A stretch of DNA of 41,910 nucleotides. Source: Trichomonas tenax. Lineage: Eukaryota; Parabasalia; Trichomonadida; Trichomonadidae. A program made the translations under genes and the position numbers. The notes beneath the pieces were generated by a model. It had not been told where the DNA came from and ran no database searches. It worked only from the letters and a program-made list of their open reading frames with translations. Location of the stretch: NCBI GenBank assembly GCA_023091735.1, contig JALKBU010000413.1, forward strand, positions 1 to 41,910, in the 5' to 3' direction. Shown in pieces: positions 10,095 to 19,900 of this stretch. The first letter of the stretch is position 1. Each line of letters opens with the position of its first letter.

Positions 10095-10970
10095 ATGAAT
10101 ATGAATAATATGTTTACCAATATCAACATCAAAGGCATCGTTCTCAACCAGAAGGACATCAACCCAGCCGTAGAGAACATCCAGAAGATCTTCCAGCACA
10201 TGTACGCTATGGCCAACAACAGGAATAAATATGCTGATGAGATTGTTGCATACGCAAAGACCATTTTGAAGCTTGTTCGCGCCTGGGCCTCTGAGTACGC
10301 ACAGGATTTCAAGAAATACTCATCCATTTACAGACAGATGGCTAATCTCAATCGTCAGCTCGCCACTATCGAGAGCCGCACTGGTAATGACATCCACGAC
10401 TGCTACGAAAGGTTCCTCGTTGTCAAGAAGTTCTCTTCTGTCTACAATGACATCACCAGCCAATACAATGATGCATCCGAGAAGCTCATCAATGAAATGG
10501 GCAGAGAGCTCTACGAACAGAAGCAGCCGAAGTACGAACAGAAGAAGGAGCAACTTGCAGCCAATGTTGCCAAGGCCAAGGCCACAAAGAAGGCTCTTCT
10601 TGAAGAAAGGAAGAAAGCTCTTCAGGAGTACATCAACGCGCGTGAACAGTACAACATTTTCAAAGTCAGAAGGCTCCACCACGCTTTCACAGCATACTCG
10701 AAGGTTCTAGCCCAGTTCTCAGAGAAAGAAGAGCAATTAATCATCCAGGCACAAGAAACATTGAAGAACCTCAAGAGAAACAGTGTACCACAGGCCCTCA
10801 ATGATGCCATCGATGATGTTCCACAACCCGCCGATAACACTGAGATTCTTGAGGCATTGCAGGAAATGACTCCAGTTGATGACGCCGACACTCCAGCTGC
10901 ACTATCCGAGGACTCACCTTACCGTGATGATGATGGACAGCAGAACAACGAAATCATCGATGATATTTAA
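10095..10970 (+). CDS. BAR-domain-like coiled-coil protein (tentative)
   Basis: I start the gene at the ATG at 10095 because upstream codons have no Met, giving 291 residues. Residues about 20-240 are almost wholly charged amphipathic helix with three or four long helices broken near NDI and EQKQP. The pattern is typical of BAR or BAR-like dimers that sense or bend membranes, or of other helical bundles. The basic stretch KAKATKKALLEERKK would lie on the membrane face. The C-terminal 60 residues are acidic and disordered (DDVPQPADNTE to NNEIIDDI). There is no signal peptide. Only 98 bases separate it from the preceding stop; that gap holds G runs and TATCGTT (10073-10079), the complement of a Myb-type AACGATA. 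Codon bias is strong. The family call is by helical pattern only. Confidence 0.5.
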   Translation: MNMNNMFTNINIKGIVLNQKDINPAVENIQKIFQHMYAMANNRNKYADEIVAYAKTILKLVRAWASEYAQDFKKYSSIYRQMANLNRQLATIESRTGNDIHDCYERFLVVKKFSSVYNDITSQYNDASEKLINEMGRELYEQKQPKYEQKKEQLAANVAKAKATKKALLEERKKALQEYINAREQYNIFKVRRLHHAFTAYSKVLAQFSEKEEQLIIQAQETLKNLKRNSVPQALNDAIDDVPQPADNTEILEALQEMTPVDDADTPAALSEDSPYRDDDGQQNNEIIDDI

Positions 10971-11287
10971 TAACTTTAAAAAAATCTTTCCTTTACTAAA
11001 ACAAATATAAAGAATACAGCAATTAGACACTAAAAACATAACTCATTTCAACCAATTTAATTTTTAACAAAAATTCGACATATAAATTAACAAAATTGAC
11101 GTTGGAATATTTTACATGCCAAAAATTATTTCAATTTTTGCCATGTAAACAATCGATTTGAAATTCGACGTGTAAACATGTTGATATTATCTTACATGTC
11201 AAAATGAATTTTAAGAAATCAAATTTGACACATAAACTATAAATCTGATATTATGACAAGTAAAGTGGCATTCATTAAAAATATTTC
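10971..11287. promoter_or_regulatory. Upstream region packed with TTTACATGTCA-type motifs, plus initiator
   Basis: Within about 200 bases I count roughly eight relatives of TTTACATGTCA in both orientations, including TTTACATGCC at 11111, GCCATGTAAA at 11140, GACGTGTAAA at 11167, TTACATGTCA at 11192 and GACAAGTAAA at 11256. Two of them form a 17-bp hairpin (11111-11127 with 11133-11149, one mismatch, 5-base loop). TCATTAA at 11273-11279 fits the initiator and would give a 13-base leader for the gene at 11288. Confidence 0.6.
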
Positions 11288-12940
11288 ATGTCGAGAAGTG
11301 ATGTAATACAAAGCATTTCTAAAGCCAAGGAACTCGTTAACAGCCGAGATTTTTCTGGGGCTGCGGAGTACATCAGAAAGAGCTTCGATAAAGTCATAGA
11401 ATACAACTTTTATACGCTTTTAGATACAGTTCTCGATCTAAAAGAGAAATTTGATCAGCACAACAACCATAAAGAGCTTGCGGTATTTGATATACTTCTT
11501 AGACAGTCTCCATTCATAAGATCAACGAAATCTAATGAACTTTTTAATCATTTTCTCGAAGTTGCAAAGAATTCTAACCAATTTTACATGCCAATTCACT
11601 CTAGATTCTTAAAAATGTTTCCGTTATCGCAAAAATTACGCTTCCGTTCCACAGAATTTAGTACTGGCAAAAATATTGATTTTGAATTAACGATATCATC
11701 CCAGTTGTCAAACACACTTCATTGCGACGACATTTCTATCGAGTTTGCTGTTGATAATGGGGAGACTTTCATTCATTCCATTGGTCCACATGATATTTCA
11801 AATAGGATTCCTTGCATTATTAAGTCTAATTTTCTACCACCGTCGAAATACAGAACACTCAGAGCTGCTTCAATCAATCTGAAAGTCTCAAATGTAACAA
11901 TCACATTTGAATCAGAATTTAAAGACAAATTATTGATTGTTCCTGATGAAGATTCATGCAGAATCGATGTATCTATGCCAACGCAGCGCGTTATCGGTAC
12001 AAATCTTCCTCTTAAAGTTACATTAAATTCTGGTGAACTAAAACTACATGATTTGCACGTTTCATTCATCCACGATAACTCTCAATCATCAATGCTTCTT
12101 AATGGAACATGTAACGGAAAACCAATCGAAAAAGATAATCTTCTTGGGGAAATGGAACCAAATTCATCAATTACATTGGATTTATCTATTATGACACATG
12201 TTGCTTTACAAACTGCTATTATATTGACAGTTTCATTCAATACAGAAGAATTTGGTGCTGGAGTTTTCAGAAAGCCATTAAACTTTAACTTCATTTCTCC
12301 ATTAAAGGCTGTTATGAACTTCATGAACGAAAACTTCGAAATTCAGTCAGTTCCTGTCATCAGCACGCGTATTTCAACTGTTATTGTCGAAACATCTCTC
12401 ACCAATGTTTTGTCGATTCCAATCACAGTTCAATCCATTACTGGTTCGATTGATTTCTATCAACTTGATTTCCTTCCTGGTGTGATTAAACCAGGTGAAA
12501 CACTGAGTTTCCTCGGCCAAGTCACTAAGCCAGGCGTTCATGAAATTCTTGTTGGCTTCACTGCAGAAGGAATTGATAAAGGAGCAGTCGAGTTTAAGAC
12601 ACCAGAAATTAAACAGGACAACAATCCTCTTATCATTAAATACATTTGCCCTGATAAAGCCACAATCAATGATGGAATTCAGTGCAAACTTGTTATTGAA
12701 AGAGATGAAGGACTTCCTAACGAAGATGAAATTATGCAGTTCTCATTGGCTGTTGAGAAGACGTCAAACTTCTTCTTAGAAGGCCCAGGTAAAATTACTT
12801 TCTGCATCTGCAGGAATGAGACTAGAGAATTCAACCTCACATATTACCCTCTTCACACCGGATCATTCTACCTCCCTAAGGTTCAGATTCCTGAATTATC
12901 AAAATCTTTTGTTTCTCAAATTATCATTGCTTATCAATAA
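11288..12940 (+). CDS. TRAPP-complex-like (gryzun/TRAPPC10-11 type) trafficking protein (tentative)
   Basis: A 550-residue protein. The first ~115 residues are helical (TPR-like, ISKAKELVNSRDFSGAAEYI), and the rest is a series of beta-sandwich segments with alternating hydrophobic strands. The end, about 505-550, has the pattern of a gryzun domain: a strand series, then YYPLHTGSFYLPKVQIP. Gryzun domains occur in TRAPPC11 and TRAPPC10 (Trs130), which tether vesicles at the Golgi. The N-terminal foie-gras region of animal TRAPPC11 is not evident, so the protein is shorter than the usual ~1100 residues. There is no signal peptide, as expected for a peripheral Golgi component. The initiator at 11273 and the TAAA stop support the ends. 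Confidence 0.5.
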   Translation: MSRSDVIQSISKAKELVNSRDFSGAAEYIRKSFDKVIEYNFYTLLDTVLDLKEKFDQHNNHKELAVFDILLRQSPFIRSTKSNELFNHFLEVAKNSNQFYMPIHSRFLKMFPLSQKLRFRSTEFSTGKNIDFELTISSQLSNTLHCDDISIEFAVDNGETFIHSIGPHDISNRIPCIIKSNFLPPSKYRTLRAASINLKVSNVTITFESEFKDKLLIVPDEDSCRIDVSMPTQRVIGTNLPLKVTLNSGELKLHDLHVSFIHDNSQSSMLLNGTCNGKPIEKDNLLGEMEPNSSITLDLSIMTHVALQTAIILTVSFNTEEFGAGVFRKPLNFNFISPLKAVMNFMNENFEIQSVPVISTRISTVIVETSLTNVLSIPITVQSITGSIDFYQLDFLPGVIKPGETLSFLGQVTKPGVHEILVGFTAEGIDKGAVEFKTPEIKQDNNPLIIKYICPDKATINDGIQCKLVIERDEGLPNEDEIMQFSLAVEKTSNFFLEGPGKITFCICRNETREFNLTYYPLHTGSFYLPKVQIPELSKSFVSQIIIAYQ

Positions 12941-13114
12941 AGTGGATATATTATTATCTCTCCAAACAATCGTTTTAACTTAGTAATTAGTTTTAGACAA
13001 TTTGACAGTAATTGTCGCAGTCTTTTATTTTATGTATAAGCAAATGAAAGCTTTTGATGTTTGTGCACATCAATATCATGTAAACTATTCAAATCAAAAA
13101 AAAGGATTTCGTAA

Positions 13115-13711
13115 TTGAGTAAATATTTTCCATATCAACAGACAAATGGCATCTTTCGATATCTGTATGATACATATGGATCAGATTACTATAACCAAAT
13201 TTATATTGAAGAATCATCGCATTATGAAAACTATATAAAAACCAATGCAGTTGACTTTTCAGCTGGTACATATTGGACTGCTGATGCGTATGATCTTGGA
13301 AAGCATACTCTTAAGATTTGCTTTTATAATTATAATTTTTCGGCGAAAATCAAGTCCTTTGAAATAACAACTTCAGATCAAGAATGTCATCCAAAAAAAC
13401 TCTCATTTGAATACAGTATTTGCTGGCAATCATGTAATGGATACCAGGAGTTCAATTATTCGATGGCATCTAAAGAAATTAAAAAGTTTGATTACCAATC
13501 GAAGGAATCCATGTGCTTTCAATATACTTGTTTGGAAAACACATGTCGATATAACATTCAAGACATTGCTCAAATTGAATTCTTTGGAACACTGACCCTT
13601 GCAAATCGAAGTTTAGGCTGCATAGAGGTTCAAGAAGGAGTTTGCTCAGATTTATCTCAATTAAGCTATTTTGTTTGTCATTTATTAATAAATATGATTA
13701 TGATATCATAA
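13115..13711 (+). CDS. F5/8C (discoidin)-like domain ORF, copy 1, no ATG start
   Basis: The open frame begins right after a TAA at 13112 with TTG AGT AAA; the first in-frame ATG lies far downstream, past the domain core. The 198 codons encode one discoidin-like beta-sandwich: an opening FPYQQTNGIFRYLY, SSHY, then NAVDFSAGTYW, IKSFEITTSDQECHP, and the closing QDIAQIEFFGTL. Such domains bind carbohydrate or lipid and are common in trichomonad proteins. The last ~16 residues are hydrophobic (SYFVCHLLINMIMIS), like a tail anchor or GPI signal. Copies 2 and 3 start at the equivalent codon. The entry could be a gene using a non-AUG start, a 3' exon whose first exon I cannot see, or a 5'-truncated duplicate. 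The 16-mer ATGTAAACTATTCAAA lies 22 bases upstream. Confidence 0.6.
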   Translation: MSKYFPYQQTNGIFRYLYDTYGSDYYNQIYIEESSHYENYIKTNAVDFSAGTYWTADAYDLGKHTLKICFYNYNFSAKIKSFEITTSDQECHPKKLSFEYSICWQSCNGYQEFNYSMASKEIKKFDYQSKESMCFQYTCLENTCRYNIQDIAQIEFFGTLTLANRSLGCIEVQEGVCSDLSQLSYFVCHLLINMIMIS

Positions 13712-14138
13712 AGCAATGATGCATTTTGCAATAATATTTAAGGCTATTATTCTGATGTCTTCCACGAAAGTGATTATTGAATATTGCTATTTCTATTCAA
13801 TGAAACGGCAATATACTTTTCATGCTAAACAGAACACCTCTGATGTTTTTTGTAAAGATATCTAATTCGAAATATATTTGGATAACTAAATAGAAAATTT
13901 CATGTGATAACTTATACGAATATGACTTTATGTTTATAAATAATAATCGAAGGCTACGCTGATTCAACCTATGGTGTGATCCCCTACTTTACTAGTTGTG
14001 TAAGACACGTGTGTGCTACAGGCGTGAATTTTCATGGAAGTCGACATGCATAAATTAATTTGATGCAAATTGTAAAAACTGACTTTTTTTGACAGGAACT
14101 TTCCATGCTTTTTATAGTTCGTTATTTGGATATAATCA

Positions 14139-14729
14139 TTGAGTAAACATTTCCCATACAAACAGACAAATGGTGTCCTCAGATATCTCTATGATACATG
14201 TCGGTCCGAAAACTTTAACCTAATTTCTCTCAAAGAATCTTCACATTATCAAAACTGCGTAAAAACCAACGCAATTGACTTTTCAGCTGATATATATTGG
14301 ACTATGGATTCAAATAATGTTGGGAAACGCACCCTAAAAATATGTTTTATTTTTTTGACTAAAATTGAATCATTCGAAATAACAGCTTCAGATCAAAACT
14401 GCCAGCCCAAAAAGTTTGCAATAGAATCTAGTATAGATGGACTTTCATTTAGTGGATACCAAGGATTTAACTATGCAATGGCACTTAGTGAAATTAAAAA
14501 TTTTGATTATCAATCAAATGAATCAAAGTGCTTTAGATATATTTGTTTGGAAAACACATGCCAATTAATTTATCAAGATATTGCTCAAATTGAATTCTTT
14601 GGGACGCTGAATACAACCAATATAGATTCATTCTGTATAAATTCTCACAATGCATTTTGTTCTGATATTTTCTCAATAAGACTTGCATTTGCTTGCCAAT
14701 TATTAATTAATCTAATTTTAATATCATAA
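14139..14729 (+). CDS. F5/8C (discoidin)-like domain ORF, copy 2, no ATG start
   Basis: A paralogue of the ORF at 13115, clearly similar along its whole length. The frame opens two codons after a TAA and aligns from TTG AGT AAA onward (FPYKQTNGVLRYLYDT). It has the same landmarks: SSHYQNCVKTNAIDFSA, IESFEITASDQNCQPK, ENTC and DIAQIEFFGTL. Its C terminus ends in a hydrophobic tail of the same type (AFACQLLINLILIS). The IKICF(Y)NYNFSAK loop of copy 1 is shortened by a few residues. The frame has remained open despite divergence, which suggests selection on the protein, yet no ATG precedes the domain. The ~430-base spacer before it is not repeated in front of the other copies. Confidence 0.6.
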   Translation: MSKHFPYKQTNGVLRYLYDTCRSENFNLISLKESSHYQNCVKTNAIDFSADIYWTMDSNNVGKRTLKICFIFLTKIESFEITASDQNCQPKKFAIESSIDGLSFSGYQGFNYAMALSEIKNFDYQSNESKCFRYICLENTCQLIYQDIAQIEFFGTLNTTNIDSFCINSHNAFCSDIFSIRLAFACQLLINLILIS

Positions 14730-14878
14730 ATTAAAACCATTTGAATTTTTCTCCACAATCGGGTAAAAAATTAACTGTAACGATAAATATTGAATTAATA
14801 CGACAATGTAAAGAAAAATTGACATTTCACAATGATTCACAAATTTGTTTATTGTTTGAGTGCTTTTTCTAAAAGTTT

Positions 14879-15388
14879 TTGACTAAATACTTTGCATACC
14901 AGCAGACAAATGGAATATTACGCTTCCTCTATAATAAATATCAATCACACTTCTTTAGCCAAATTGACATCGAAGAATCTTCTCATTATTCAAATAATAT
15001 TAAATCTAATGCATTCGATTTCAATGTTAATAAATTCTGGGCAGTTAGCGATACAAATTTAGGAAACAGAACAATAAAAATTTATTTTTATAATTATTCT
15101 GTTAAACTTGAATCTTTTGAAATAACAACATCAAATTTTGGCTGTCATCCTAAAGTTTTTGCTGTAGACTACAGTCCATTAGGCGGTTCATTTGTTGGAT
15201 ATGCTGAAATTATTCAATTTATGGTAGCAGGTGATGTCCGAAAGTTTGATTATCACACAGATAGATTTAAATGTTTTCGTTTTAACGGATTGGAGAGTAC
15301 ATGCAATTCGATATTGCAAGATATCACTCAAATAGAATTCTTTGGTTATTTATATCCAGATAATTGTTGTTTATTTGTAGCAATATAA
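14879..15388 (+). CDS. F5/8C (discoidin)-like domain ORF, copy 3, C-terminally shortened
   Basis: The third tandem paralogue starts TTG ACT AAA just after TAA AAG TTT and reads FAYQQTNGILRFLYNKY. It retains SSHYSNNIKSNAFDFN, LESFEITTSNFGCHPK and QDITQIEFFGYL. It stops about 27 codons earlier than copies 1 and 2, replacing the hydrophobic tail with YPDNCCLFVAI, so any membrane anchor is largely lost. It could be secreted or soluble, or an eroding copy. It is the most divergent of the three. The next gene begins about 290 bases later. Confidence 0.55.
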   Translation: MTKYFAYQQTNGILRFLYNKYQSHFFSQIDIEESSHYSNNIKSNAFDFNVNKFWAVSDTNLGNRTIKIYFYNYSVKLESFEITTSNFGCHPKVFAVDYSPLGGSFVGYAEIIQFMVAGDVRKFDYHTDRFKCFRFNGLESTCNSILQDITQIEFFGYLYPDNCCLFVAI

Positions 15389-15678
15389 ATATTAATCGTC
15401 TCAATTTATAATGTTATTGTTCAACAAATTTAACTAAAAAGTAACATTACTTCACATTAATTAAAAAACAAATTTACATCACTTGATATCCCTACATAAT
15501 GATCAGCAAAACCAGAATACATTTTCTGATACTTTTTGTAAATCATGTGATTTCTGCTTCAACAGGTGACTGCCGAAATGGAAATTTCACTTCTAAATCA
15601 ATCCTATAATATAATTCGATACATAGCATATAATGTCAATATATTTGTTGAATTATATTGAAATGAAACATCTTTTTG

Positions 15679-16494
15679 ATGATAATCAAAGGAATGAATA
15701 ATTATTTTTGTCATGTAATTTGTAAATGTCAAAATTCATGCCATAAAATATTTTTGTTATTTTTCTTATTCTTTCGCTTAATTGGAAGGCAATGCGCGAA
15801 GGAGTTATTCTTCAAGTTTAACTGGGGACACAAGCAATGTAGGCAGATATTCTTTGGTCAGTTATTCAAAGTATATTATCATTCAAGATTATATATTTAT
15901 CAAATACCGCAAATCTATAAATTGATACGACTTAAAACTACTGATGGGATCAGTTTGTATTTTATTTCTATAATATTTATTGAAAATGCATTGTTTCTTT
16001 TTCTATTGCCCGATTTATCATGGAAAAATAATAATGATGATATAATATGTTTGGCTCAGAAAGCAGTAATATTCTTTACCGTTGTTTTATCGAGAAAATA
16101 TATTAAATTTGCAAAATTTATTATATATTTTTCATCATTAGTGTATTTCATTTCATTGAAAAAGTTGATCTCTTCAGAAACATATGAAATCACTGATTCT
16201 ATACGATTAATACTTGAAACATCAGCTCCATTTTTCCAAGTTTATTATTATTATAAGAATAGAAATGCAACAGCTTTATCTATTACAACATATACATTGG
16301 ATGCAATTGATAAATATATCTCAACACGGAAAGCATTTTATCTCAACAAACATCTTCCTCTCTTTATCATGAAGGCAATAGGTTTGATTGGACAAATCAT
16401 TTTCATCATTCAAGCAATTCTGTTTAACATGAAAGGAAGAAAAATTCCATTTATCTCCAGGCTTAAAAAGAAACCTCAGAAACAACTCGAATAA
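15679..16494 (+). CDS. PQ-loop membrane protein, MPDU1-like
   Basis: I take the ATG at 15679 (271 residues); ATG 15694 is an alternative. The order of motifs follows MPDU1, the ER protein needed for use of dolichol-phosphate sugars. A cysteine-containing lead-in (QCAKELFFKFN, then CRQIFF) precedes the first PQ loop IYQIPQIYKLIRLKTTDGIS. Several membrane helices follow, then a second degenerate PQ loop (APFFQVYYYYKNRNATALSI) and the YTLDAIDKYIST region, where MPDU1 has a conserved Gly-Ser-Arg block that is not kept here. The final helix is followed by a basic tail ending KKKPQKQLE, which could serve ER retention. Codon use is AT-rich and the N-terminal 40 residues are odd, so the true start may be later. 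A more general PQ-loop transporter is the alternative. Confidence 0.6.
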   Translation: MIIKGMNNYFCHVICKCQNSCHKIFLLFFLFFRLIGRQCAKELFFKFNWGHKQCRQIFFGQLFKVYYHSRLYIYQIPQIYKLIRLKTTDGISLYFISIIFIENALFLFLLPDLSWKNNNDDIICLAQKAVIFFTVVLSRKYIKFAKFIIYFSSLVYFISLKKLISSETYEITDSIRLILETSAPFFQVYYYYKNRNATALSITTYTLDAIDKYISTRKAFYLNKHLPLFIMKAIGLIGQIIFIIQAILFNMKGRKIPFISRLKKKPQKQLE

Positions 16495-16961
16495 TCAAAA
16501 ATCAACAAATTTTAGTTTACTTGACAAATTATTGAATTTACATGACATTTTGTAAATTAGCAGAAAATTGAAAATTATGCAATATTATATATATTATATG
16601 ATTATTTTCTCTTTTAAAACGACAAATTTTGAATTGAAAATAATCGTATGCCACATAATTTTAATTTATTTGTCAGATTTGTCAAATATTTTTTATGCTC
16701 ATTGCTGCGGCCATCTATACACTTTTGTTTAATAGCATATGTGTACCTATATTGGCATTCAGTAGCTAAATATGTATATAGCGCGAAACATATGTGTTGT
16801 CGATCAATTGTAATTTGTTTATACAACTGACCTCGTTATAACTCAAAAATTTTGTTATTCCCTGAATGTGCACACGGCAGGAAACCTTTGTTTATAATAA
16901 ATTCCATGGAGTGAGATGAGAAAATTTAATTTATCGTCTTTTTATATTAAATTTTTATAAA

Positions 16962-19900
16962 ATGTCTCGTTCGTGGGAAGAAACTCAAATTAACACTTTC
17001 ACGAAATGGATGAATTCGTATCTGAAGCAGAGGAAGCTTAAGATCAATGATATCAAGACTGATCTCTGCGACGGCACGATTTTGATTAATTTATGCGAAA
17101 TCCTTACAAAACAGCCATTTCCGAAGAGATGGCACAAGATCCCGAAGCAAAAAGCCCAGATGCTCGAGAATTGCGGCATGGCTGTTGATTTTATTCAGAA
17201 TGACATGAAAATTAAACTCGTTGCAATTGACGGCAACGATGTACTGAATGGCACATTGAAGCTTATCCTCGGTCTCGTCTGGTCCGTGATTAACAAGTTC
17301 CAAGTCGAAGCAATTAAGGAAGATCTTGCCGAAGGTGAACAGCTCTCTGGTCGCGACAAACTTCTTCAATGGGCGAAGGATGTCACTGCTGGACATAATG
17401 GCGTCAATATCACAGACTTTTCCAAATCATGGCATGGCGGATTTCCATTCTGCGCCGTTTTGCACCATTATCTTCCAGAAATCATTGACTACGACACAAT
17501 TACACCGGATCAGTCAATTAACACTGCATTCCACACAATGAATGAAGTCGGAATTAATGTTTTCCTCGATCCTCAGGATGTCGAAGTCGAAGCGCCAGAT
17601 GAGAAGTCCATTGTCACACAGGTATCCGAACTCTACCACTTCTTCAAGAATCCAGAGAACATTGCTGCAGCTAAGAAGCGTGCTGATCGTGCTAAGTACA
17701 TTCTTGCCGCTATCAAGAGAATGCTCAATGACAGTGATGGTGAGTTGCATGATGCTTTGCAGGTTATGTCTACAAACATCAACAAGATCCTTGAAGATCC
17801 AAACCTCACATTCTGCCCATTATGTGCAGAGTTATTCGAAACAATCGAGAAGCTCTACAAGCTCCTTAAGAACCCAAAAGTTCCAGCTGATGCACTCGAG
17901 CAGATCGCTAATCTTAGCAAGCAGCTTCAGGAGACTCAGCAGAATATGAATGAACTAGATGAGCAGTCAAAGCAGAGAACTGCTGAACTCGAGGCGCAAT
18001 TGAATGTCCTTAGACAAGAAAACGAAAATAAGGACAAAGAAAACGCTGAGCTCAAGCAGCAGAACGAACAAAAAGATCAAGAAAATTCTGCTCTTAAGCA
18101 GCAGAACGAACAAAAGGATCAGGAGAACGCTCAATTAAAGCAACAGAATGCTGAGAAGGAGAATGAAGTTAATTCTCTTAAGCAGCAGAACGAGCAAAAA
18201 GATCAAGAAAATGCTCAGCTTAAGCAGCAAAATGAGCAGAAGGATCAGGAGAATGCTCAATTAAAGCAAAAGAATGAAGAGAAGGAGCAGGCAATTTCCA
18301 AGTTGAACAGCGAGTGCGAGCAGAAGGCCAACGAAAGCGGCAACATGTCTAATGAACTCGCAGAGTTAAGAGCTCAATTAGAGGCAGCCAGGAAGGAGGC
18401 CGAGCAGTTGAACATCATGATCAAGGCTAAGGACAACGAAATGGCCGCAGCCATTGCCAGAGCAAATGAGCAGCTCCAGGATGCACAGAAGCAGAAGGAG
18501 GAAGAGCTCAAGAAGAAGGATGATGAAATTGCTGCAATCAACGCCATGAAGATCTCTGAATTAGATCTCCTCAGACAGGAAAAGAACGCCGAGCTTGTTA
18601 AGAAGGATCAGCAACTTGCTGAGAAGGATGAACAGATCCAGAAGAGATTCCGCAAAATTGAGGAACTCAACAATGAAAAGGCTGAGCAAATCAGACAGAA
18701 GGAAGCTGAAATTGAAGCAGCTAAGGCAGCCCAGGCTGCTGAAGAGAAGCGCCGCGAGAGCGAAGTTGCAGAATTATCCAGACAAATAGATCAGATCAAG
18801 CAGCTTCAGTCTTCCAACGCCGCAGAAGCACAGAACATCTTAGTTGCTACACAGAACAAGTACAGCGCTCAGATCGCTGACAAGGACGGCAAGATCAGCA
18901 ATCTTGAATCTGAAATCCAGACTCTTAAGAAGTCCATCGATGAGAAGGACGAGGAACAGAAGAAGTTACTTGTCCAGAACAACACGCTCAGAGAAGAAGC
19001 AAGCACAGCTCAGAAGAACCTCCAGGACTCAGAAAAGAAGCTCGAAGAACTTAACAAGGAAATCAACGTCCACATCGCACAGCGGAAGCAACTCACAGAC
19101 CCCGATATTATTAAGGAAGCAGTTTCTGGTTATGAAGAAGTCATTGCTGGTCTCAAGGCTGAATACGGCCATGGTGTCACAAAGAGTGACAATGAGGCAT
19201 TCAAGCACTACACAAATGCTGCCAAGCTCAATCTCGCTGAAGGTATGTTCTCACTCGGCAGATTACTTGAGCAGGGCCGTGGCTCTATCAAGAACGAGAG
19301 ACTTGCCTTCCAGTCTTATGCTCGCGCCCAGAACCAGAATCACTACGCAGCTATGAACAACATGGCTGCTATGTTGCTCACAGGCAGATGCGTCGACAAG
19401 GATGAGAAACTTGCCGCTCAGAAGTTCAAAGTTGCTGCAGATAACGGAAACGTTGCTGCCCAGTGCAACTACGGTATCCTTTTGGACAAGGGCACTGGCG
19501 TTGACAAGAACGAGATTGACGCTGTCAGATACTTCAGACTTGCTGCTAACGCCGGCCATCCAAGAGCCATCAACAACCTCGCTTACAAGCTCGAAAAGGG
19601 CTCTGGTGTCGACAAGGATCAGTCACAGGCAACACAACTCTTCCAGCAGGCAGCTGCCGCTGGTCAGTCAGTTGCCAAGTTCAACCTTTCCTTATATGAA
19701 ACAGACCAGGAGAAGGTTATCGCCAACTGGAAGCAGGCTGCAGAGCAGAACGTTCCAGCTGCAAAGAACAACATCGGTGCAATGATCGCCGATGGTGTCC
19801 TCATGCAGAAGGATGAGAAGGAAGGTGCAGAACTCGTCAAGACAGCCGCTGAAGGTGGTTCGACAACAGCCATCTTCAACTACTCCATCATGTTGATGAA

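Noticed and set aside
13093..13140. A 3' splice site explaining the missing ATG of the first F5/8C ORF
   Set aside because: No ACTAACACACAG-like branch and splice block occurs before any of the three copies, and the upstream bases are not conserved among them.
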